Shown: positions 25,167 to 34,220 of the stretch, one piece after another
How positions within the stretch are numbered: position 1 is the stretch's first letter
How the letters are laid out: the number at the start of each line of letters is the position of its first letter
Source: Verrucomicrobiia bacterium
Lineage (GTDB): Bacteria > Verrucomicrobiota > Verrucomicrobiia > Opitutales > Cerasicoccaceae
Reading direction: 5' to 3'
Assembly: GCA_030432235.1 (NCBI GenBank)
Contig: JAUIHT010000002.1
Location: 437,136 to 501,135, forward strand
DNA length: 64,000 nucleotides
Notes under the pieces: model-generated
What the model saw: the letters and a program-made list of their open reading frames with translations, nothing else
The model's database searches: none
Told to the model about the DNA's origin: nothing
Position numbers and translations under genes: made by a program

Positions 25167-27560
25167 ATGCCCGATGACGCCACTACTCCGCCGGATGATT
25201 TAAACGCCCCGCTTCAGCCGCTCTTTCTCTTCAGCGATGAGCCCGTCCTGGAATTCGAAAAGACGGCCCGCGACGACGCCAAGCGCTTCGCCCGCACCAT
25301 CGCCGGGACCGTGCTGGGCGTCAACGGCCCTTTCAACATCGGGGTCTTCGCCGGGTGGGGCCAGGGCAAGACCTCCGCCCTGCGCCTCGCCCAAGACCAG
25401 CTCGATCGCGAGGCCCGCTCACCCGACAAGCCCGAGGGGCACGATATCGTCACGGTCTGGGTCAACGCCTGGAAGTACGAGCACGACAACGACCCCATCC
25501 TGCCGCTCATCGCCTGCATGGTCGACGCCATCGAGCAAAAACAGGCCAAGCTCAAGGCGCTCGAACTGGAATTCAAGGACGGCCAGGAACTCACCGAGCC
25601 TCAACGCACGCGCAAGCAAATCGTCGAGCGCACCAAAACCTTTTACAGCCGGGCCAAGCGCGCGCTGCGGGCCATCGGCTACGGCACCAACGCCAAGGTC
25701 AAGCTCGGCCTGCCCGGCTTCGCCGAGGTCGAGGCGGGCTTCGTGGCCAAGGAGATGATCGACCGCGACGACGACCTGGCCCGCACCCGCGACCCCCTGC
25801 TCGACCAGTCCATCTACTACAAGGCCGACACCATCCTGGAGGAGCTGTACCGCGGCTTCGCGGACGAAAAGGAAATCTCCCAGACCAAAATTGTCGTCTT
25901 CATCGACGACCTCGACCGCTGCTTCCCCAAAAAGGCTCTAGACCTGCTCGAGTCCATCAAACTCGTCCTCGCCCACCCCGGCTTCGTCTTCTGCATGGCC
26001 ATCGACCGGGACGTCATCGACGCCTACCTGCGCAAACGCTACGAGCAGGACTACGGCCTCAAGGAGTACGGCATCGCCGGGGGCGGCCACTACCTCGACA
26101 AGCTCATCCAGCTCCCGCTCTACCTGCCCCGCGCCCACGAGGCCTTCGAGAAGCACGTCGCCTTCGAGCTGGAGCAGTACGAACAGCGCCTTGATAACTT
26201 CTACAAGGGCGACCTACCGGAAAACACCCGGCAGGTCATCGACGCCCTCAAAGATTCCCAGGAGGCCATCACACTCGGGACGGACGCTAACCCCCGCGCC
26301 CTCGTCCGCCTCCTCAACCGCCTGCTCATCGACAGCCGCCTCTGGCAAGGCCAGCCCGCCGAAGACCAAAAGAAAGTCAGTATTGAGCAATTTATCTCTC
26401 TCGCTGCCATCTCCCGCCTTCTCGAAGACCGCCTCGGCCACAAAGACTACGAGTGGCTGGTAGATGCGGGAAAACAAATAGTAAAAATATTGCAGGTCTT
26501 TATTCAACAGGCCTCAAAAAACAGCACAACATTGCTAGATGAGATTGAATTTGCACTGGAAAAGAATGGTAAACTATCAACGAGAGCAACTGTAGGAGAT
26601 AATACAATTATGGAGCGCAACAGAGCATACAACTGGATGGGAAGCATGCAAAGGGAATCGCGCAGCTATGCTCATAGTCTACATGGACGATTTGAATCCA
26701 TATGTGCCAAACTTGATGAGCGCCCTTACCTTAAGAAAATGCTACTATGTCCACATGGAGAAGCCTGGCTCAAGGACACCAATGGTCGCGAACTCATAGA
26801 GAACTACCTCGCTGCCTCTCGCCAACCAGAGGATGAGCAGGTTGAAGAGCCAAAGCAGTCCTTTGAGGAACTGGCTGCCATAATAAATGACAAGGACAAG
26901 TCAGATAGCCAACGTAAAGCTGCAATCAGTCTTCTCGCTGTGGACTATCCAGAGCATACGCAGACTCCTGAACTTCTGTGGCAATGTTTGAAAGACAAAC
27001 AGGATATTAGGTATGTGCGTGAAAGAGCCCTGCACGGCCTTATAAAAACGAATAATTGCAACGAAGATTTACGTGCCTATTTAGTTAATCTGCTACGAGA
27101 TAAAGATGAGGCTTGGTGGCTGCGCTGTAACGCTATCCGTGCATTAAATAGGCACTGGCTGGAAGACAACAACGTGAGACAGCTAATCATTGAAGTTTTA
27201 AAGGATAAAGAAGACGATAGGGGAGTACGTGGAATTGCGAGCTATACCCTCGCAAAGCATTGGAAGGGTGATGAAGACATTCGGCACTTGCTCATCCAAT
27301 GTCTAGCTGACTCAGATGATGCAACTTATACACGTTCTCAGGTAGTTATGGGTCTTGCTGAGTATTGGCAGGGTAACAGCGAAGTCAGGTACGCTCTCAT
27401 CGACTTCCTTAGCAAGCCACCAGAAGATTTATTCTTCCACTCAGAATGGGCAGAAGACCTAGTCGAGCAGTACAAAGACGACCCGGAGCTGCGGGATTTG
27501 TTCGCCAAGTATGTGGAGAAGGAGGACGAGGGGCCGGTCGGGGATGCTGAGGCGGGGTAG
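25167..27560 (+). CDS. KAP family P-loop NTPase with C-terminal HEAT-like repeats
   Basis: A 797 aa protein. The KAP NTPase core occupies about residues 25-430: Walker A FNIGVFAGWGQGKTSALR (K68), VWVNAWKYEHDNDPILPLIA, Walker B IVVFIDDLDRCFPKKALDLL (242-261) and the sensor region FVFCMAIDRDVIDAYL. A helical linker leads to about six HEAT-like repeats (about 560-768; e.g. DIRYVRERALHGLIK, GVRGIASYTLAKHW). KAP NTPases are membrane-associated or defence-linked ATPases; no transmembrane insertion is obvious here. Bases 25167-26455 are GC-rich with normal codons, 26455-27470 are markedly AT-rich, and the last 90 bp return to high GC. This suggests a mosaic origin of the C-terminal recognition part. 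Confidence 0.88.
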   Translation: MPDDATTPPDDLNAPLQPLFLFSDEPVLEFEKTARDDAKRFARTIAGTVLGVNGPFNIGVFAGWGQGKTSALRLAQDQLDREARSPDKPEGHDIVTVWVNAWKYEHDNDPILPLIACMVDAIEQKQAKLKALELEFKDGQELTEPQRTRKQIVERTKTFYSRAKRALRAIGYGTNAKVKLGLPGFAEVEAGFVAKEMIDRDDDLARTRDPLLDQSIYYKADTILEELYRGFADEKEISQTKIVVFIDDLDRCFPKKALDLLESIKLVLAHPGFVFCMAIDRDVIDAYLRKRYEQDYGLKEYGIAGGGHYLDKLIQLPLYLPRAHEAFEKHVAFELEQYEQRLDNFYKGDLPENTRQVIDALKDSQEAITLGTDANPRALVRLLNRLLIDSRLWQGQPAEDQKKVSIEQFISLAAISRLLEDRLGHKDYEWLVDAGKQIVKILQVFIQQASKNSTTLLDEIEFALEKNGKLSTRATVGDNTIMERNRAYNWMGSMQRESRSYAHSLHGRFESICAKLDERPYLKKMLLCPHGEAWLKDTNGRELIENYLAASRQPEDEQVEEPKQSFEELAAIINDKDKSDSQRKAAISLLAVDYPEHTQTPELLWQCLKDKQDIRYVRERALHGLIKTNNCNEDLRAYLVNLLRDKDEAWWLRCNAIRALNRHWLEDNNVRQLIIEVLKDKEDDRGVRGIASYTLAKHWKGDEDIRHLLIQCLADSDDATYTRSQVVMGLAEYWQGNSEVRYALIDFLSKPPEDLFFHSEWAEDLVEQYKDDPELRDLFAKYVEKEDEGPVGDAEAG

Positions 27561-27594
27561 GCGCGGGATGAGGCGATGCGGGCAATCTATAACC

Positions 27595-30500
27595 CTACCC
27601 GCCTGGGGTTTCGATGACGAGTTTGCCGAAGGCGTGGGTCTGGTCTTCCATAGGGACGGAGTACTCCAGGTAGTGCACGCCGTCCTCGGTGTAGATGCGC
27701 TTCTGCACCGCGCCGCCGGTCCACGGTTCGCCCTCCAGGCCGGATGAGATTTCAAAGTGGTAGTAGGTCGTCTCGGCGTCCTCGTTCAGCACGGAGCGCC
27801 AGACGAAGCGGTCGCCGTCCGCTTCCACGCGTTCGGCCGGGCGGCTGGCATGGCCGGGGCTGGTGCCCTGGAAAAACTCGAGCAGGTTCGCCCGGCCATC
27901 CCCGTCGGGGTCGGCATCGGGGTGCCAGGGGCTCAACAGGCCCTCCAACGCGACGTTGCCGAAGTACAGGTTCGCCCAGGCCATGTAGCGGATGCCGAAG
28001 GAACCCGGTTCGCTCAGGAACAAGACCACCGGCAGGGTCAGCTCGGGCGTGAGCGGGTCGTTGCTGGTGATGACCAGATTCATGGCGTGGCGGCCGGCGT
28101 CCAGGGTCGACGTGTCGATGGAAACGTCAATCGCCTCCGAGCCACCGGCAGCGAGGACGCCCGTGGTCGGCGTCAGGCTCAGCCAAGGCGGCGTGACATG
28201 ATCGAGGGCCGTGCGCACGTTGAGCCGGCCGCCCGAGAGCATCTTGCCGGAGAGCGCCGGGAGTGGGTCCACGGAATCCAGCAGGGCCTGCTTGATCTCG
28301 GCGGCGGTGGCGGCAGGCGCATACGCCTTGAGCAGCGCGGCGGCCCCGGAGACATGCGGCGTGGCCATGGACGTGCCGCTCTTGCTGCCGTAGCCGTTAT
28401 TCGGCAGCGTGCTCAGAATGGAGGAGCCCGGCGCGGCCAGGTCGACCGAGGTGGCACCGTAGCAGGAAAAGGACGAGAGCGCGTCGTTGTGGTCCGTAGA
28501 GGCGACGGCGATGATGTTGTCGGCATCGTAGGACGACGGGTAGTGCGGGCTCGAGTCGTTGTTGCTGGAAGTATTACCGGCGGCAGCGATAAAGAGCTGC
28601 CCGGCCTCACCGGCGGCGGCGATGACATCGTGCAACGCAGAACTGAAGCTGCCCCCGCCCCAACTGTTGCTCGTCAGGTCGACGCCCACGGTGACGGCGT
28701 ACTCGACGCACTTGATGGCGTTGGTGGTCGAGCCGCTGCCACTATCGGCCAGGAACTTGATCGGCACGATGGTGCAAAAAGGCGAGACGCCGACCACGCC
28801 GGTGCCATTGTTGCCGAGGCCCGCGATGGTGCCCGCGCAGTGCGTACCGTGGCTATGGCCGTCCATCGGGTCGTTGTCGTTGTTGGCGAAGTCCCAGCCG
28901 TGCACATCGTCGACGAAGCCGTTGTCGTCGTCGTCGATACCGTTGTCAGGAATCTCGCCGGGGTTGGTCCATATGTTGGCCGCCAGATCGGGATGGTTGT
29001 AGTCCACCCCGGTGTCAATGACCCCGACGAGGACGCTGCGACTGCCGGTGGAGAACGCCCAGGCCTCGTCGGCGTCGATATCCGCATCGGGCGTGCCTCC
29101 GGTCTGGCCGGTGTTCCTCAGTCCCCACAGTTCGTCGAAGCGCGGGTCGTTCATCGTTACCGGCTGATCGAGGCTCACGATGTAATCAGGCTCGGCGTAG
29201 CGCACGCGCGGGTCGGTGGACAAGGTCGTGACGGCGGCGGCGGTACTGGTGGCCTCGGGGAGCTCCAGCACGACGAGGCCGTCGACCAGCTTTGAGCGGT
29301 AGGCCACGTTCGCCCCGAGCAGGTAAATGAGCGCGTCCTCCTCGGCGGCGTCCACCCCCGGCTCCAGCCGGACGATGAGCGAGCCCGGAGCGGCTGCGGC
29401 GGAGAGGTCCGGCGTCGGCGCCGAGGCCTGCGCGAGCGCAGCGGCGGCCTGAAGCTTCGGAGGCTGCGTATAGTGGATGCTCCATTCCAGCGGCGAGCTG
29501 CCCACGTTGAAGAGCGTAAAGCTGCGCGAACCGGACTGCCCTGGCATCAGCTCGAATTCCAGCCGCGAATCACTCACCTGAACAATCGGCGGCTCAAGCG
29601 CCTCGGCGGTCAGAGGCACCGCATAGACCGGGTCGCTTTCGTCGTTGCTGAAGATATCCAGCATCGCATCCAGGGAGCCCGGACCCGAAGGCTGGAAGCG
29701 AATCGTGACCGCTGTGCGCTGGCCCGGAGCGATAGCCAGCGGGAAATCCGTCCCGATGACGTCGATGTCGCTGCTGTCGGCGAAGATGTCGTCGACGATC
29801 AGGACATCCGTGCCCGAATTGACGATCTCCAGCTCCCGCGTCTCCATGTTGCCGACAAAGAGCGTGCCAAAGTCCAGCAACCCGGGGGTGACCTGGATAC
29901 CCGGCGCGCCTTCCACTTCCAGCGTCACCGGCACCATAAACTCGGGGCTGAGCGGGTCGTTGGTCGTCACGACGATTTCCTTCTCGTAGATACCGGCATT
30001 CAGGCGTGACGTATCAACCGTGACGTAAAACTTCTGGGAGCTGCCACCTGCGATTTGCCCTGCGGCAGTATCCAGACTGAGCCATTGCAGGCCACCGCCC
30101 GCCGCTTCGTCCGCCGCCACCGCGGAGGGAGGCATCGAAACCGACGCACTGCCAATCAGGTTGCCCGTATCGGGGTCCAGGTAGCGCAATACGGTGGACC
30201 CCGCGTCGCCGACAATCAGCGCGCTGGCAGCCTCCGAATAGCCCAGGCCGTAAATCGTTCGGGTATTGCTGAGCTGGTTGATGACCGCGCCGGTCTCCAC
30301 ATCGATTTCGGAAATAGCGCCGCCGAAATTTGCTACGAACAAGGTGCCCCGGCTACCCCCCGCCGTGATGCCCCCGCCGATGGATACCTGCGGGTTCAGG
30401 TAGCGGACGAGTTCCAGCTCCGAATCGTAAACCGCAATACGCCGAAAGCCATATTCCTGAACGTAGAGAAACTCACCGTCATGCGCCAGGCCGTCGATGG

Positions 30501-33500
30501 GATTGATGATTGTTTTCGAGGCAGAGACCTGACCTGACGTCACATCGAACTGGTAGAGCGTCCTTCTGCCGAAATAATTGTAGAAATACAGGAACTCCCC
30601 GTCATAGGCCAGGCCATCGGGTCCACCGGAGGCCCTCTCAGGCAAGTCAATCGTACGGATGGTCTCGCCGGTCACCGGATCGATCTGAAGGATAGCGCTG
30701 CCCGCGCCCACTATGAAAATCGTAGCCTCCGCGATGCCTTCCGTGGTGTTGCTCAGGACCAGCAACGGCGCCGGTTCAGGTGACGGACGGAGATAAGGAT
30801 CGTCCGCAATCATGACTCCGGCAACCTCCAGCGCGTCGTCCCCAGGTACATTGCGCACGGACAGGCTGACCTCAAGCGGTGAGGTGCCAATGGCGGTATT
30901 GCCGATCTTGATGCTCTTCGTGGCGGTGTCGCCCGACAAAAGATGGAAAAACAGCGAGGATGGCGTGACACTAGCCGTGGGCGCAGGCTTGCCGCTGCCG
31001 CTCAGTGTAATCGCGACCGTGGGATTGTCGGGGTCGTTGGAATTTATCTGCAAAACTGCCTCGTCCAGCCCCGGGCCATCCGGCGTGTAGTGCAATGGCA
31101 TGTCGAAGGACCCACCGGGCGCCATCACAAGAGAGCCGGTCCACTCGACAGCGAACAAGGCGCTGTCCGTGGTCATGGAATTGATCACCAGAACGGATGT
31201 TCCGGTGTTCGCCATGGTTAAGGTCAGTGTCTTTTCGGTCCCCAAATCCACCAAGCCAAAATCGATTGGGCTGGTGGAAACGCTCAGCTCGGGGTCGACG
31301 ACCACCGTAACCGTCAACGGCACGACGAACTCCGGATGGTCCGGGTCGTCCGTCTGTACGACCACATCGACGTGATGATCGCCAGCCGCCAGTGTGGAGG
31401 AGCTGATATTCAAATCGATATCCGACATCCAGTTACCGGACGTGCCGCCGGAGGTTCTCGGCATTGATATCCAACTGGGCGTGATTTCATTGTCCGTCCC
31501 CGACTCCCGGAAAATCACCGACCACCACAACGTTCCATCGCCGTTGTTTTCGAGCCAGAGAGTCTCGCTGGCGGTGAGGCCCTGGTTGACCGTCAGCGCG
31601 ACCGGGGTCACGTCCATGGCTGCATCCGGAAAATCTTCTCCCAGCGCGGAGAGCGGAATCGAGTATGAGTTGCCGGTCTCCTCGTTGGTCGTGAAGGTCA
31701 ACGCACCGCTGACAGCGCCGACGCTTTCCGGGGAGAAGGTCACCTCTATAGGTGCGGACTCCAGCGGCTGTAGCGTCAGGCTATCCGGTGTCATCGAGAA
31801 TGGTGCACCGGTCGCAATGCCGGAGAGCGTCAACTCCTCGCCGCCGAGATTTTCCGCAGTGAGGGAGAGCGTTTTGGTCCGGTCGATACGCACGTCACCA
31901 AAGTTGAGAGCGGACGCGCTCAATTTCAAATTCGGTGGCCCGGTGGGAGCGCTGTCCGGGTTGGCAATCCAGCGGAAGTTGTCGAGGGCCACGCGATTGG
32001 AGCCGCTTACATCACTGGTCAGGTGAACGCGAACACTGGAAATATCCGAAGCGGATGTCGAGAAAGCGCCGGTGGAAAAGACCTCACCGTTCAAAGCGAC
32101 AGTCATTGTATTACTCGCTAGCGAAATATCGATGCGTATCGTAAAAAGCTCATCGAACGGAAACGTCCCCATGTTAGGTCCCGCAAAGGCAACGTCGATG
32201 GTGCCATCAGGCTGAAAGTCGATGCGATGGGTGGACGGAGTATCCAAATGCACGACCAATTCCCCGTCGGTCAATTTATCCACGTACATATCGAACTCGA
32301 TGCGGTACTCATCCGCTCCCCGATTGCCGTTAAACTGAATCTGTTCATAATAACCGCAACAAGCAGATGTGCCGCCTTCGAACTCCAGGCAGGAATCCGC
32401 ATAACCACCGATCGACGTAATAATCTTGGGCGAACCGAAATTGACAGCTCCAATGCCATCCGGCTCGCCGCTGATCGGAGCGCCACCGTCGGCATGAGGC
32501 GGGATGGAAAAGGTGGCGTCGTAGACGACCGTCTGGACTGCATCGACGGCACTGACCGGCATCGCGTAAAGCGCATCCTGGAACGTATCCGCATCGTAGA
32601 CACTTCCCTGTGCCACATAGGCCGCAAGCAATGGTTCCCCGCGCGCGGCCTGGCGCACGAACTCCGCCGCCTCCACTGCGGTCAGTCTGAGGTCCTTGGC
32701 GAAAACCCGAGCGGCCGCGGCAGCCACCTTGGGCGCGGCCATGGAGGTACCGCTGCGCGTGCCGTAGAAACCGCCGGGCTCCGTGCTTTGGATGTCAGCT
32801 CCCGGCGCAAGCAGATCGACCGCGTAGGCATCGTAGTTGGAAAAAGCGGCCAGTGCGCCTGAGCCGTCCGTGGCCCCGACAACGATGAGGTTGTCCAAAT
32901 CGTAAGCCGCCGGATAGACCGGATACTCGGTCAGGGAGGCGCCGGAGTTACCCGCAGCCGCCACGAAAAGCGCTGGGGAGTCTTGCATGGCCTGCTTCAG
33001 GGCCGGCGATGATGCGGAAGCCGCCCAGGACAGGTTGACCACGCGTACCCCGAGCAGGTCCAGATAGCGGATCGCCGCGACGGCATCCGAGACCGTGCCG
33101 AGGCCGCTGGCATCCAAGATACGCGCGGGCACGATATCGAGGCCCGAAGCGCCCTCCCCGCCTTCGGCCACCCCGCAAAGGATGCCCGCGACGTGGGTAC
33201 CGTGCCCGTTGAGGTCGTCCGGCTCGGCGTCATTGTCCACGAAGTCCCAGCCGGCGAGATCGTCGTTGTAGCCGTTGGCATCATCATCCACACCGGCCTG
33301 GCCTTCCACTTCGCTGCCATTGAGAAAAACGTAACCACTCAACGCCGGATGGTCCGCATCGAGCCCCGAGTCGACCAAGCCAATGGACACCCCATAAAGC
33401 GTGGATGACGTCGCGCCGCCGTTGCTTGCCAACACGAGCGGATCGGCAGGCTGGGTATCACAGGTGTACACCAGATAATCCGCTTCGGGAACGAATCCAC

Positions 33501-34068
33501 TGGCGAAAAGCTGCCTGAGCAGGTCGGGGACCGTATCGATGTCCGGCGCGGTGTCCACCACCAGATAGAGATTGCCGGCTGGTTGCGGCACGAGGGTCAG
33601 ATTCTTCCTGTTCGTGAACTCGTGCAGCCGCTCGGCCTCGAGACGGCTTCGAGCTTGTACCAGCACATGAGAGCCCACCATCGCGCGTGTCCGCACCTCG
33701 CCATCCGCCCGCAGGCTGCGCTCAAGCCGGACCCATCCATACTTGAAGGGCGCGTCCAGCAGGTCGACGCGCCGGTCGGCCTCCGTGCGGCTGTCCACAA
33801 TGCGCGAAGCCGCCAGCAGGTTTGAAAACGGCCCCGCCGTTGTCCAAGCGGATGCCTCCGGAGCGGCTTGAACGGGAGCGACAGGAGCCTCGGCGGGTGC
33901 ATCCATGTACACCACCTCCACCTTCTCGGCCTGAGCCACTTCGGTGTCCAGTGCCGCCTGGACCGGTGGCCCGCTTCCCCCATCCCTCAAGGCGTTAAAA
34001 ACCAAGCCAATAGACGCCAGCATGCAAAGCAACGCCATGCCAATAATGCGTCTGGAGGGAGGGTGCAT
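27595..34068 (-). CDS. giant secreted protein with two subtilisin-like (S8) protease domains
   Basis: This 2157 aa protein has an N-terminal signal anchor (IIGMALLCMLASIGLVFNAL). S8 domain 1 spans about 225-460 with triad D233 (GLVDSGLD), H289 (NGHGTHVAG) and S442 (GTSMAAP). Then come a LamG-like section (510-700), ASH/Hydin-type repeats (about 710-1070; MTPDSLTLQPLESAPIEVTF), a YncE-like propeller segment (about 1100-1300; GPDGLAYDGEFLYFYNYFG) and more ASH repeats. A fervidolysin-like prodomain (about 1550-1650; VRYAEPDYIVSLDQP) precedes S8 domain 2 with D1685, H1740 and S1900 (GTSMATP). The end carries DPDGDGRANLLEFFQGTS, common in verrucomicrobial exported proteins. Both triads look intact. 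The role is probably extracellular proteolysis or processing of surface proteins. Confidence 0.92.
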   Translation of the reverse strand: MHPPSRRIIGMALLCMLASIGLVFNALRDGGSGPPVQAALDTEVAQAEKVEVVYMDAPAEAPVAPVQAAPEASAWTTAGPFSNLLAASRIVDSRTEADRRVDLLDAPFKYGWVRLERSLRADGEVRTRAMVGSHVLVQARSRLEAERLHEFTNRKNLTLVPQPAGNLYLVVDTAPDIDTVPDLLRQLFASGFVPEADYLVYTCDTQPADPLVLASNGGATSSTLYGVSIGLVDSGLDADHPALSGYVFLNGSEVEGQAGVDDDANGYNDDLAGWDFVDNDAEPDDLNGHGTHVAGILCGVAEGGEGASGLDIVPARILDASGLGTVSDAVAAIRYLDLLGVRVVNLSWAASASSPALKQAMQDSPALFVAAAGNSGASLTEYPVYPAAYDLDNLIVVGATDGSGALAAFSNYDAYAVDLLAPGADIQSTEPGGFYGTRSGTSMAAPKVAAAAARVFAKDLRLTAVEAAEFVRQAARGEPLLAAYVAQGSVYDADTFQDALYAMPVSAVDAVQTVVYDATFSIPPHADGGAPISGEPDGIGAVNFGSPKIITSIGGYADSCLEFEGGTSACCGYYEQIQFNGNRGADEYRIEFDMYVDKLTDGELVVHLDTPSTHRIDFQPDGTIDVAFAGPNMGTFPFDELFTIRIDISLASNTMTVALNGEVFSTGAFSTSASDISSVRVHLTSDVSGSNRVALDNFRWIANPDSAPTGPPNLKLSASALNFGDVRIDRTKTLSLTAENLGGEELTLSGIATGAPFSMTPDSLTLQPLESAPIEVTFSPESVGAVSGALTFTTNEETGNSYSIPLSALGEDFPDAAMDVTPVALTVNQGLTASETLWLENNGDGTLWWSVIFRESGTDNEITPSWISMPRTSGGTSGNWMSDIDLNISSSTLAAGDHHVDVVVQTDDPDHPEFVVPLTVTVVVDPELSVSTSPIDFGLVDLGTEKTLTLTMANTGTSVLVINSMTTDSALFAVEWTGSLVMAPGGSFDMPLHYTPDGPGLDEAVLQINSNDPDNPTVAITLSGSGKPAPTASVTPSSLFFHLLSGDTATKSIKIGNTAIGTSPLEVSLSVRNVPGDDALEVAGVMIADDPYLRPSPEPAPLLVLSNTTEGIAEATIFIVGAGSAILQIDPVTGETIRTIDLPERASGGPDGLAYDGEFLYFYNYFGRRTLYQFDVTSGQVSASKTIINPIDGLAHDGEFLYVQEYGFRRIAVYDSELELVRYLNPQVSIGGGITAGGSRGTLFVANFGGAISEIDVETGAVINQLSNTRTIYGLGYSEAASALIVGDAGSTVLRYLDPDTGNLIGSASVSMPPSAVAADEAAGGGLQWLSLDTAAGQIAGGSSQKFYVTVDTSRLNAGIYEKEIVVTTNDPLSPEFMVPVTLEVEGAPGIQVTPGLLDFGTLFVGNMETRELEIVNSGTDVLIVDDIFADSSDIDVIGTDFPLAIAPGQRTAVTIRFQPSGPGSLDAMLDIFSNDESDPVYAVPLTAEALEPPIVQVSDSRLEFELMPGQSGSRSFTLFNVGSSPLEWSIHYTQPPKLQAAAALAQASAPTPDLSAAAAPGSLIVRLEPGVDAAEEDALIYLLGANVAYRSKLVDGLVVLELPEATSTAAAVTTLSTDPRVRYAEPDYIVSLDQPVTMNDPRFDELWGLRNTGQTGGTPDADIDADEAWAFSTGSRSVLVGVIDTGVDYNHPDLAANIWTNPGEIPDNGIDDDDNGFVDDVHGWDFANNDNDPMDGHSHGTHCAGTIAGLGNNGTGVVGVSPFCTIVPIKFLADSGSGSTTNAIKCVEYAVTVGVDLTSNSWGGGSFSSALHDVIAAAGEAGQLFIAAAGNTSSNNDSSPHYPSSYDADNIIAVASTDHNDALSSFSCYGATSVDLAAPGSSILSTLPNNGYGSKSGTSMATPHVSGAAALLKAYAPAATAAEIKQALLDSVDPLPALSGKMLSGGRLNVRTALDHVTPPWLSLTPTTGVLAAGGSEAIDVSIDTSTLDAGRHAMNLVITSNDPLTPELTLPVVLFLSEPGSFGIRYMAWANLYFGNVALEGLLSPWHPDADPDGDGRANLLEFFQGTSPGHASRPAERVEADGDRFVWRSVLNEDAETTYYHFEISSGLEGEPWTGGAVQKRIYTEDGVHYLEYSVPMEDQTHAFGKLVIETPGG

Positions 34069-34220
34069 ATTTATTTGGATACAGAAGGACTCATTCTATT
34101 ACTATCTTCTGAGCGGACTTTTGTCACACTAAAAGAGAGCCCATACATCGTATCATGGCATCAGCAGGCTACCTGATAGGTGTGATAAATACGGCGCAAT
34201 AGAGACCAGTCGTCTCCCTC

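Noticed and set aside
21863-27560. A classical defence island (EVE, AlkZ-related, KAP NTPase)
   Set aside because: An aldehyde dehydrogenase and DUF779 gene lie in between, and no nuclease, methylase or toxin is present, so the grouping is noted only as a weak possibility.
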